Positions 45,533 through 52,913 of a stretch of DNA of 64,000 nucleotides are shown here, in pieces. Source of the DNA: Myxococcota bacterium (GTDB lineage Bacteria > Myxococcota_A > UBA9160 > SMWR01); NCBI GenBank assembly GCA_022447545.1, contig JAKVBI010000011.1:186001-250000 (forward strand), given 5' to 3'. Under the pieces are notes generated by a model, which had not been told where the DNA came from, ran no database searches, and worked only from the letters and a program-made list of their open reading frames with translations. Each line of letters opens with the position of its first letter. Position 1 is the stretch's first letter. Both the position numbers and the translations under genes were made by a program.

Positions 45533-46510
45533 TCAGGGTTCCAGCACCACCTTGATCGCACCCATACTTCGATCTGCAGCAACTCGAAAGGCCTCGGGTG
45601 CAGCATCCAGTGGAAAGCGGTGGGTGATGACGACGTCGGCGATGGTGGGCTCCGATGCCAGCATCGCTGCCGCTGTGTCCACATCTCTCAGGCCCGTCTG
45701 AGCGCAGTAGAGACTCGCTGGAATCGCAGTGATCTCCTTGAGGGTGGTCGAAAACCTCGGAAGGTTGAGTCCCGACCAATAGACGGCGAGGAGCAGCAGC
45801 CGTCCGCCTGGCCGAAGACATTGGACGGCCTGCTCCAGTGAACTCTCACTGCCCACGGCATCCACGGCCACGTCGTAGCCTTCATCCAACTTCCCAGCCC
45901 CCAGCTGACCCGCCTCCAACTGGCCAGCCCCCAATCGATCTCCAGCCTCACGCTGATGCTCATAACGTGCCGACACGTCCACCTGGGCCTTGCTTGCTCT
46001 CAAGGCTGCGATCGTCAGCAGACCAATACTGCCCCCTCCGATCACCGCAACCCGTTCGCCAGAACGCACATCCGCACGGTGAATTCCATGGATCGCCACC
46101 GCCAGCGGCTCCACGAGGCATGCGTCGGCCAGGGGGAGCCCGGTGGGGAGCGGCACGAGTGCGCGCTCAGGAACGACGAGTTCGTCTGCCATGCCTCCGT
46201 CGTGGCCACTGCCGAGCAGCATCTCGACCCCGAGTACGCAGCGATGCACATCGCCAGACTGACAGGGAGAACAGTCTCCACAGGGCAACAGCGGCTCCAC
46301 CGAGACTGCACGGCCATCGGGCAAACGGCCGGAAATCTCGTGGCCGAGGGTGTGGGGCATGGGCATCGCCAGGGCGTGTTTATGCAGATCCGAACCGCAG
46401 ATTCCCGCCCCAGCAACGCGAACCCGCACTCCGCTACCGGTAGGGCGCGGTACGTCGACCACCTGGATTCGACCGTGTAGACACCGGACTGCCCGCAAGA
46501 CTTCTCCCAC
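45533..46510 (-). CDS. Zinc-dependent medium-chain alcohol/sorbitol-type dehydrogenase
   Basis: 325 residues, GTG start. Catalytic zinc ligands are Cys in GAGICGSDLHKH (about 35-46) and His-Glu in TLGHEISG; the structural zinc lobe has CGDCSPCQSGDVHRC (about 77-91, four Cys). The Rossmann motif is VIGGGSIGLL (about 156-165). It oxidises alcohols or polyols with NAD(P). The coenzyme domain carries three near-identical five-residue repeats at about 193-208 where relatives have one copy. Divergent from the holin-like gene. Confidence 0.92.
   Translation of the reverse strand: MGEVLRAVRCLHGRIQVVDVPRPTGSGVRVRVAGAGICGSDLHKHALAMPMPHTLGHEISGRLPDGRAVSVEPLLPCGDCSPCQSGDVHRCVLGVEMLLGSGHDGGMADELVVPERALVPLPTGLPLADACLVEPLAVAIHGIHRADVRSGERVAVIGGGSIGLLTIAALRASKAQVDVSARYEHQREAGDRLGAGQLEAGQLGAGKLDEGYDVAVDAVGSESSLEQAVQCLRPGGRLLLLAVYWSGLNLPRFSTTLKEITAIPASLYCAQTGLRDVDTAAAMLASEPTIADVVITHRFPLDAAPEAFRVAADRSMGAIKVVLEP
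45887..45934 (-). repeat. In-frame 15-bp minisatellite in the dehydrogenase gene
   Basis: Three tandem 15-base units encode LGAGQ, LEAGQ and LGAGK, followed by a closing Leu. The units differ by a few bases. Replication slippage in the LGA segment of the Rossmann fold is the simplest explanation. Confidence 0.75.
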
Positions 46511-46576
46511 CCCGATCCGACCCAGTCACCCAAACTTATCATCTGGCGACCGGGCAGGTACTCGAGTCGCGCTTCG

Positions 46577-46604
46577 TTGACCCGGCACGTGATGTGCCTA
46601 TGCT
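46577..46604 (+). promoter_or_regulatory. Sigma70-like promoter of the holin-like gene
   Basis: TTGACC (46577-46582), 16-base spacer, TATGCT (46599-46604). The spacer contains an inverted repeat GGCAC-GTGAT-GTGCC (46584-46598) that could be an operator. The start codon is 40 bases downstream, with GGAGG 10 bases before it. Confidence 0.5.
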
Positions 46605-46643
46605 GGTCCTGAGCATTACCCCCCAGTTGGAGGGATCGTCTCG

Positions 46644-47042
46644 ATGGGTCTCCTACTTCGTCTCGCCATCAGCGCCATGGGGCTTTGGCTCGCCCAGGCC
46701 CTCGTCCCGGGCATCGAGTTCAGAAGCACTGCCACTCTGCTCGGAGCCGCGATCCTGCTCGGGCTGGTCAATGCCGTGATCCGTCCGGTGGTCATCCTGC
46801 TCACCCTTCCCGTCACGGTCGTCACCTTCGGCCTGTTCCTGCTCGTGATCAATGCACTCATGCTTGGGATCGTTTCAGCGCTCCTGTCCGGCTTCAGCCT
46901 CGGCGGCTTCGGATCCGCGATTGCCGGCGGAATCGTCGTCAGCATCACCAGTTGGGTCGCCTCTTGGTACGTGGGCCCGCGGGGTCGACTGGAGGTCATG
47001 ACCCAATATCGCCTGCCATCCGAGCCGAACCACCGCTACTGA
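46644..47042 (+). CDS. Phage-holin superfamily IV (PF04020/YvlD-like) membrane protein
   Basis: 132 residues, four hydrophobic helices. The pattern AISAMGLWLAQALVPGIEFR, then GAAILLGLVNAVIRPVVILL and LPVTVVTFGLFLLVINALML is the family signature. Despite the family name, these are usually chromosomal inner-membrane proteins of unknown role, not lysis genes; no endolysin or phage gene is nearby. Possible role in envelope-stress response by analogy with YvlD. It has its own promoter and is followed immediately by a hairpin. Confidence 0.9.
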   Translation: MGLLLRLAISAMGLWLAQALVPGIEFRSTATLLGAAILLGLVNAVIRPVVILLTLPVTVVTFGLFLLVINALMLGIVSALLSGFSLGGFGSAIAGGIVVSITSWVASWYVGPRGRLEVMTQYRLPSEPNHRY

Positions 47043-47043
47043 A

Positions 47044-47057
47044 GCCTCGCAAGAGGC
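47044..47057 (+). terminator. Tetraloop hairpin directly after the holin-like gene
   Basis: GCCTC-GCAA-GAGGC: perfect 5-bp stem with a GNRA loop, starting two bases after the TGA. The stem is short and has no U-tract. It lies between convergent genes. Confidence 0.4.
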
Positions 47058-47094
47058 AGATCGGCGGATCATGCTTCCGCTCGCGCTGATCGAG

Positions 47095-48624
47095 TCACTC
47101 CGAGTAACCCAGCTCCCGCAACTGATCGAGCAGTTTCGGATCCAAAGCCTCACCTCCGGGGCTCGAAGAACCGCTCGGAACCAACGCCGCCCGCCGAACC
47201 AGAGCTTCCGCTAACGCCAGCTCGAAAGTGGCGAGCCACTCGGGTCTTTCAGCGCTCAAGTCGCGAGTCTCGCCAGGGTCACTGGCGAGATCGAACAATT
47301 CGGAACGCTCAGTATCACTGTGGTACAGGAGTTTGAGGGAGCCGCTACGAAGAGCGAGTATGAAGTCCGCCGCCGCCGAATTCGCGGAGCCCCCAGCGAC
47401 ATCGGGCGAAGCTTCTCGAGATTCGCCACTCTTTCGAACCGCTCCAAATCGATCCGAGGCGATTTCCAGCGAAAGATCCACGTCACTGAGAAGTACACGG
47501 TCGGGTTCCCCTGGCCGACCCAAGAGCTGAGGCAACAAGCTAACACCGTCAAGATTTGCAGGGATCGCAACACCGGCCAGATCGAGGGCCGTGGGAGTCA
47601 CATCAACCAGCCCCACAGGTTCCTCCACCACATGCCCCTCGAGAAGGCGCCCGGGACACCAGACCAGAAGCGGAACAGACAACAGCTCTTGATAGAGCTT
47701 TGCCTTCTCGTGGAAGAGATCCCCGTGCTCTGCGAACTCTTCGCCATGGTCCGATGTCACCAACACACAAGTCGAATCGGCAAGTCCAGCGATTCGCAAG
47801 TCTTCGACGAACCCACCGATCAACTCATCGGCGTATCGGATTTCCGCGTCATAGAGCGCTCGGATTCGAGGCAGGTCCTGTGGATCGTTTCTCCAGTCGC
47901 GCGCCCACCCCGCGAGATCCTGAAAGGACAAACTCAGTCGTTGTGGAGCCGCCAGCCCCACCGTAAAGGGCTCGACGTTCGAAGCGGGTGGTGTGTACGG
48001 CATGTGCACCTGGTAGGTGTGCAGAAACAGAAAGAACCGCTCTCGCGGATGCCGTGAGAGCCAGGCCCTCGCCTCGGCTAGAGCCTGAGCTAAACGCCCG
48101 GGAAACAGGTAGCTCTGGTCCGAACTCCAGAAGAAATCGAAGCCCCGCTCGAACCCCTGAGGCGGGGACACCCACCCACCGCCCACGAAGCCTGCGGTCT
48201 GGAAACCGGTTGCTTTGAAGTACTCCGCCAGGGTTGTGACCGCTGCGTCGATCTGCTCCCCCGGGTGAAACGACACCGCACCGTGGCCCGCAGGATCGAG
48301 CCCCGTCAGCATGCTGGCGTGGGACGGCAGGGTCCAATTTGAGGCGGAGGACACCGAGGCGAAACGAACGCCCTCCTGTGCCAGGGCATCCAGGAACGGA
48401 CTCGTTGCTGAAGCGCCGCCGTAGGAGTGCAAGTGATCGGCCCTGAGGGTGTCGACCGAGATGAGCACGATATTCGCTGCAGGTGAGAAGCCGGGCTCCG
48501 CATCGGTGACTTCCGAAGATCGGACGGGCGGATCGGAACAAGATGCCAGAACGAGAGAGAAAGACAGAATCCCGCCGAGCAGGGCCTTCGGTCCGCGGAA
48601 TCGGGCCGTGTGGTTTATGCGCAC
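47095..48624 (-). CDS. Sulfatase-fold lipoprotein (alkaline phosphatase superfamily) with Thr nucleophile
   Basis: 509 residues from GTG 48624, supported by the lipobox LVLASCSDPP about 30 residues in and by TAGACT seven bases upstream. Metal site: VLISVDTLRADHLHSYGG with Asp ligands, and a second in LVTSDHGEEFAEHGDLFHEK (Asp-His-Gly). The nucleophile position reads WTLPSHASMLTG, i.e. Thr where true sulfatases have a formylglycine-forming Cys/Ser in CxPSR. It is therefore more likely a phospho- or phosphonate-ester hydrolase or transferase acting in the periplasm. Convergent with the holin-like gene. Confidence 0.88.
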   Translation of the reverse strand: MRINHTARFRGPKALLGGILSFSLVLASCSDPPVRSSEVTDAEPGFSPAANIVLISVDTLRADHLHSYGGASATSPFLDALAQEGVRFASVSSASNWTLPSHASMLTGLDPAGHGAVSFHPGEQIDAAVTTLAEYFKATGFQTAGFVGGGWVSPPQGFERGFDFFWSSDQSYLFPGRLAQALAEARAWLSRHPRERFFLFLHTYQVHMPYTPPASNVEPFTVGLAAPQRLSLSFQDLAGWARDWRNDPQDLPRIRALYDAEIRYADELIGGFVEDLRIAGLADSTCVLVTSDHGEEFAEHGDLFHEKAKLYQELLSVPLLVWCPGRLLEGHVVEEPVGLVDVTPTALDLAGVAIPANLDGVSLLPQLLGRPGEPDRVLLSDVDLSLEIASDRFGAVRKSGESREASPDVAGGSANSAAADFILALRSGSLKLLYHSDTERSELFDLASDPGETRDLSAERPEWLATFELALAEALVRRAALVPSGSSSPGGEALDPKLLDQLRELGYSE

Positions 48625-48631
48625 GTCTGAG

Positions 48632-48637
48632 AGTCTA
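48632..48637 (-). promoter_or_regulatory. Candidate -10 box for leaderless start at 48624
   Basis: Minus-strand TAGACT, identical to the box at 26363-26368, 7 bases before the GTG. No Shine-Dalgarno is present. Confidence 0.4.
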
Positions 48638-48777
48638 GTTCGACTCGACCAAACGCGAATGGCACTCCCCTCGAACCCCTGGGAGTCCGCTCTGGGCTCC
48701 GGTTCGCTTCCATTTCCACTTGCAGGCCCGTCACCCCACGTGGGAACCTGCCCTCCCCCAAACCATGAGGATTCCCC

Positions 48778-49497
48778 TTGATCGATCTGCACTCATTCCC
48801 GACACCCAATGGTTGGAAGGCGAGCATCGCCCTCGAGGAACTCGAACTCCCCTATCGTTTCGTTCCCGTAAACATCGCCCGTGGGGAGCAATTCAACCCC
48901 GATTTCCTAGCCATCAGCCCCAACAACCGGGTCCCCGCCATCGTCGACCATGACCCCGCCGAGGGTTCAGGGCCACTGTCCGTATTCGAAACCGGTGCCA
49001 TTCTCCTCTACCTAGCGGAAAAGACCGGCCGCCTGATGCCGAGCGACCTGGCAGGCCGCGTCGCGGCGACCGAGTGGCTCATGTGGCAGATGGGCGGCCT
49101 CGGCCCCATGCTCGGCCAGTGGGGACACTTTCACCTCTATGCCCCTGAACCGGTCCCCTACGCGCGCGAACGCTATTGGAACGAGGTCCAGCGTTTGTAC
49201 GGAGTCCTCGACGGACGCCTCGAGAAACGCGATCACCTCGCGGGAGAGTACTCGGTGGCAGACATCGCCTGTTGGGGTTGGGTCGCGCTCTACGAAACCC
49301 ACGAGGTCGTACTCTCGGACTTCCCGAACGTTGAGCGCTGGTTTCAGTCCATCGAAGCGCGGCCGGCGGTGCAGCGTGGAGTCGCAGCGGGGCGCGAGGA
49401 AATCGCGAACTCGCCGGGAATGGATGACGACGCGAAAAAGCACCTGTTTCAGCACAGGCACTCCCAGCGCCCAGTCCCTCCCCCGCGAAGCCGTTGA
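48778..49497 (+). CDS. Glutathione S-transferase (YfcG/YghU/Ure2-like)
   Basis: 239 residues, TTG start with AGGA six bases before; the ATG at 48764 is in another frame. N-terminal thioredoxin fold: LHSFPTPNGWKASIALEELE, cis-Pro in NNRVPAIVDHDP and the glutathione gamma-glutamyl contact in FETGAILLYLAEKTG (about 70-84). The helical C-terminal domain includes MGGLGPMLGQWGHF and YSVADIACWGWV. Members of this nu-type group show disulfide-bond reductase and conjugating activities. Overlaps or abuts the SDR gene downstream. Confidence 0.93.
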   Translation: MIDLHSFPTPNGWKASIALEELELPYRFVPVNIARGEQFNPDFLAISPNNRVPAIVDHDPAEGSGPLSVFETGAILLYLAEKTGRLMPSDLAGRVAATEWLMWQMGGLGPMLGQWGHFHLYAPEPVPYARERYWNEVQRLYGVLDGRLEKRDHLAGEYSVADIACWGWVALYETHEVVLSDFPNVERWFQSIEARPAVQRGVAAGREEIANSPGMDDDAKKHLFQHRHSQRPVPPPRSR

Positions 49498-49511
49498 ACT
49501 CAAAAACCGCC

Positions 49512-50300
49512 ATGCCCGACGCAACACAACCCCTGGACCCGTTACGAGCCTTCCGCCTGGATGGCCGGGTTGCCGTGGTGACGGGTGCCAGCAGTGGGCT
49601 CGGCCGACGTTTCGCCCAGGTTCTCCATGCCGTCGGTGCGCGCATTGCCCTGGTCGCTCGCCGTAGGGACCGCCTCGAGACGCTGGCTCAGGAATTGGAT
49701 GGAGCCCTCATCCTCGACATCGACCTCTCGGAGCCGGGCGCACCCAGCGCGGTCATCGAGCAGAGCGTGGCCCATTTCGACCGTGTGGACATCCTGGTCA
49801 ACAACGCGGGCATCAGCCATGTCGAAGGCGCTCTGGACGAAGACCCGTCGGTTTTCAGGCGTGTGATCGAACTCAATCTGAGTGCACCCTACGAACTCGC
49901 CCAAGCCTTTGGACGGAACGTCATCGGCCGCGAAGCCAACGGCACCGTGGTGAACATCGCGTCAATGCTGGGCCTGGTGGCCGCGCGTTCGATCCCCCAG
50001 GCCAGCTACACGGCGTCCAAGGGAGGGCTGATCCAGCTCACCCGCGATCTGGCCAATCAGTGGGCCCGAAAGGGAGTGCGGGTCAACGCCCTGGCACCCG
50101 GTTGGTTCCACACCGAGATGACGGGCGAGACGATGTTCGAGATCGAGTCGGGGCAACGGTATCTCGAGCGCCACACCCCCATGGGTCGAGGCGGCCGCGA
50201 GGACGAACTCGATGGAGCCCTACTCTACCTATGCAGTGAAGCTTCGAGCTTCACGACGGGCAGCGTCCTGGTGGTGGACGGGGGCTGGACCGCAGTGTGA
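49512..50300 (+). CDS. Classical SDR oxidoreductase
   Basis: 262 residues from ATG 49512; a TTG at 49494 overlapping the GST stop (TTGA) is an alternative start. NAD(P)-binding TGASSGLGRRF (about 20-30), NNAG in LVNNAGISHVE, catalytic Ser in VNIASMLG and Tyr-Lys in ASYTASKGG. The C-terminal FTTGSVLVVDGGWTAV is typical. A 3-oxoacyl or secondary-alcohol dehydrogenase role is likely; substrate unknown. Probably co-transcribed with the GST gene. Confidence 0.92.
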   Translation: MPDATQPLDPLRAFRLDGRVAVVTGASSGLGRRFAQVLHAVGARIALVARRRDRLETLAQELDGALILDIDLSEPGAPSAVIEQSVAHFDRVDILVNNAGISHVEGALDEDPSVFRRVIELNLSAPYELAQAFGRNVIGREANGTVVNIASMLGLVAARSIPQASYTASKGGLIQLTRDLANQWARKGVRVNALAPGWFHTEMTGETMFEIESGQRYLERHTPMGRGGREDELDGALLYLCSEASSFTTGSVLVVDGGWTAV

Positions 50301-50310
50301 CGCCCTCGCA

Positions 50311-51516
50311 TCAGGCCGGACGCAATTCGTTGAGTTCCAACGCGTTGTCGCGGAGAATGCGCGCACGCTGGGCGCCATCGAATTCGGACAACTCGGCCAC
50401 GTAGTCCAGAGGCTCGGGCATTCCTTCGATGTGAGGCCAGTCAGAGCCGAAGATCACACGGTCTGCTCCCATCAGGGACTCGACCTCATACACGTCGTCT
50501 TCCCAGAAGGGGTTGATCCAGACGTGCTCCTTGAAGAGGAGTCCCGGGTCCTCCTTGTAGTACCCCATGGTGCTGAGGCGGTCACGCGACTGACGCAACT
50601 TCCGAAACAGATCCGGCAGGAATTCCGCACCATTTTCGATGGATGCAACGCGCACGTTCGGGAAACGCTCGAACAGCCTCGAGTAGCTCAGCGTGATCAA
50701 AAAGTCGTAGGCGGCGCGCTCGATGTTGAAGTGTTTGATGTTGGGAGCCAGGGGAGACCCGCCGAACGCTGCGCTGAAACCATCCCTCACATACCCGTGG
50801 GTCGTGTAGCCGGAGTCTCCTGCGTGGACGACCACCGTGATCCCGGCTTCATTGACCCGAGCCCAGAAGGGGTCGAACAGGGGGTCAGCGGGTGAACACA
50901 CCCCGTCGTTCGCCGTCCAGACCGCAGCCGGACGGATTACGACCGTACGGGCTCCCTGGGCTAGAGACCACTCCAACTCCTCGCACGCAGAGGCCACATC
51001 GGCGAGGGCGATGTAGGGCGAAGCAAAAATGCGGTTCTCGTAGTTCAGGCCCCAATCCTCTTGAAGCCAGCGGTTGAAGGCTCGGAACATCACCACCACG
51101 GCCTCGGTGTCGTGCTTGAGCAGTTCCTCGTAGAGCACACCGAGAGTGGGAAACAACCAGACGGCCTCGAGACCCTGATCCTCCAACTTCGCAATGCGAG
51201 CGTCCTGGTCCATGTAGAAGTCCGGCAGAGGCTCGCGATCCTTCATCAACTGGTCGGGACGCTGATCATCCGGGTTCCCGCGTAGATAACTCGCGATCGC
51301 CCCCGGCTTGGCGATGGGATTCCAGGTCGGGTTCGTCACCGCGTGAGCCAGCTTGCCTCCCACGATGTGATGCTTTCTCCCGTCGATCTCCGCCCACTGA
51401 ACACACCGACTCCGCATGTTCCCAGGCACATGGCGCGTAAAGGCATCCAGTGCCTCGTAGTAGTGATTATCGCAATCGAATGGCTTGTATCCGATCTCGT
51501 CGACTCGTGCGTCCAC
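50311..51516 (-). CDS. Amidohydrolase_2 family protein, DNHYYE subtype (paralogue of 30407-31609)
   Basis: 401 residues from GTG 51516, with GGAGGA six bases upstream. N-terminal metal motif PFDCDNHYYEALDAF, middle block FNRWLQEDWGLNYENRIF and C-terminal IFGSDWPHIEGMPEPLDYV (about 364-382) match the paralogue closely in order and spacing. An ALVRPAAV-like strand and VVVHAGDSGY supply further His/Asp ligands. Divergent from a CaiB-type CoA-transferase with 160 bases between the starts, and 10 bases from the convergent SDR gene. Reaction unknown; decarboxylation or C-C/ester hydrolysis are the family options. Confidence 0.87.
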   Translation of the reverse strand: MDARVDEIGYKPFDCDNHYYEALDAFTRHVPGNMRSRCVQWAEIDGRKHHIVGGKLAHAVTNPTWNPIAKPGAIASYLRGNPDDQRPDQLMKDREPLPDFYMDQDARIAKLEDQGLEAVWLFPTLGVLYEELLKHDTEAVVVMFRAFNRWLQEDWGLNYENRIFASPYIALADVASACEELEWSLAQGARTVVIRPAAVWTANDGVCSPADPLFDPFWARVNEAGITVVVHAGDSGYTTHGYVRDGFSAAFGGSPLAPNIKHFNIERAAYDFLITLSYSRLFERFPNVRVASIENGAEFLPDLFRKLRQSRDRLSTMGYYKEDPGLLFKEHVWINPFWEDDVYEVESLMGADRVIFGSDWPHIEGMPEPLDYVAELSEFDGAQRARILRDNALELNELRPA

Positions 51517-51634
51517 AATGATTCCTCCAGATCCCAACTCGGGGCATTCTAACCCGTCGTCGCGGGATTGCAGGGCGCCGGTTCCCGAACCCGCAGCGAG
51601 GTCCGCCGAGGACCGTTCCGCCCCGTTCGTGGCC

Positions 51635-51640
51635 TATAAT
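51635..51640 (+). promoter_or_regulatory. Perfect -10 hexamer upstream of the CoA-transferase gene
   Basis: TATAAT (6/6), 36 bases before GTG 51677; no recognisable -35 at 16-18 bases. It lies in the divergent region between the amidohydrolase and CoA-transferase genes. Confidence 0.45.
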
Positions 51641-51676
51641 GCCGTCCGGGCGCGAATCCGAGCTCGGGAGTTCGCA

Positions 51677-52888
51677 GTGAGCCAGACTTCGAACGACGGC
51701 CAAAGGGGACCTCTCTCCCACCTCGAGGTCCTCGACCTCACCCTCGCTCGAGCAGGTCCTACCTGTACCCGACAACTCGCCGACATGGGCGCGAACGTGA
51801 TCCAGATCTCCGGCCCCCAGCGCGGCCACATCCACGGATCGGACAGCCATAACCTGCAGCGAAACAAACGCTCTATCGTCATCGACCTCAAACACGACCG
51901 GGGACTCGACACCTTCTTGAGGCTGGTCGACGGCGCGGACGTCTTGGTGGAGAACTTTCGCGCCAACGTCAAGCACCGCCTGGGCATCGGCTACGAAAAG
52001 CTGGCGCAACGCAACCCGCGCCTCGTCTACGCCAGCCTCTCGGGATTCGGTCAGAACGGCCCCTACGCGGATCGGCCCGGCGTCGACCAGATCGCCCAGG
52101 GAATGGGAGGCTTGATGAGTGTGACCGGCCCCCCGGGCAGCGGTCCATGGCGGGCCGGAATCGCCATTTCGGACACAGCCTCGGGGACCTTTCTCACCCA
52201 AGGAATTCTCGCCGCCCTGATTGCCCGCGAGCAGAACGGGCGAGGCCAGTGGGTTCATACCTCACTGCTCGAAAGCATGATCAACCTCATGGACTTTCAA
52301 GCAACCCGCTGGCTCATCGATGGCGTCGTGCCCCCGCAAGCTGGCAACGACCACCCCACGTTCTTTCCCATGGGAACATTTCGCACTGCAGACGGTCACA
52401 TCAACATCGCAGTGATCGACCGCTGGAATGCCTTCGTGGAGGCCATCGGCGGAGCAAGCGATATCGGCGTGGATCCGCGCTTTCAAGACCACGCCGCCCG
52501 GTCTGCCCACCGCGAAGAGCTCGTAACGGCTTGTGAGGAGAAACTCCAAGCCCGCCCCACCCACGAATGGGTCCCCATCCTCAACGACGCCGGACTGCCG
52601 TGTGGACCCATCTACGGCATGGACGAGGTTTTCGCCGACCCCCAGGTCCAGCACCTGGGCATGGCCGGACGCGTGAATCACCCCGACGACGGGGACCTCG
52701 AGGTCGTACGGCTCCCTCTCAACTTCTCCGAGACCCCCGCCAGTCTGCGCTCCGCGGCCCCGCGCATCGGCGAACACACTCGCCAGGTCCTACTGGAGCG
52801 TGGTTTCGACGGGGCCGAGATCGATGATCTCACCCGTTGTGGCGCCATCGCCCACCGAACGGAGACTCCCGAATGGGGGACCGGCTAG
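51677..52888 (+). CDS. Class III (CaiB/BaiF) CoA-transferase
   Basis: 403 residues from GTG 51677 with GGGAG six bases upstream; the frame is open further upstream but runs into the divergent gene. N-terminal LEVLDLTLARAGPTCTRQLA, GANVIQISGP, then ENFRANVKHRLGIGYEKLAQ, and the catalytic Asp in IAISDTASGTFLTQGIL (about 158-174) followed by GRGQWVHTSLLESM. It exchanges CoA between acyl donors and acceptors, activating organic acids without ATP. Single-domain form with the Asp intact, unlike the N-terminal half of the 15038-17500 fusion. Confidence 0.93.
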   Translation: MSQTSNDGQRGPLSHLEVLDLTLARAGPTCTRQLADMGANVIQISGPQRGHIHGSDSHNLQRNKRSIVIDLKHDRGLDTFLRLVDGADVLVENFRANVKHRLGIGYEKLAQRNPRLVYASLSGFGQNGPYADRPGVDQIAQGMGGLMSVTGPPGSGPWRAGIAISDTASGTFLTQGILAALIAREQNGRGQWVHTSLLESMINLMDFQATRWLIDGVVPPQAGNDHPTFFPMGTFRTADGHINIAVIDRWNAFVEAIGGASDIGVDPRFQDHAARSAHREELVTACEEKLQARPTHEWVPILNDAGLPCGPIYGMDEVFADPQVQHLGMAGRVNHPDDGDLEVVRLPLNFSETPASLRSAAPRIGEHTRQVLLERGFDGAEIDDLTRCGAIAHRTETPEWGTG

Positions 52889-52913
52889 CCGCGCGTTTCC
52901 ATATTCGACGAGT

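Noticed and set aside
46644-47042. Prophage interpretation of the holin-family gene
   Set aside because: No other phage gene nearby; this family is widespread as an ordinary chromosomal membrane protein.
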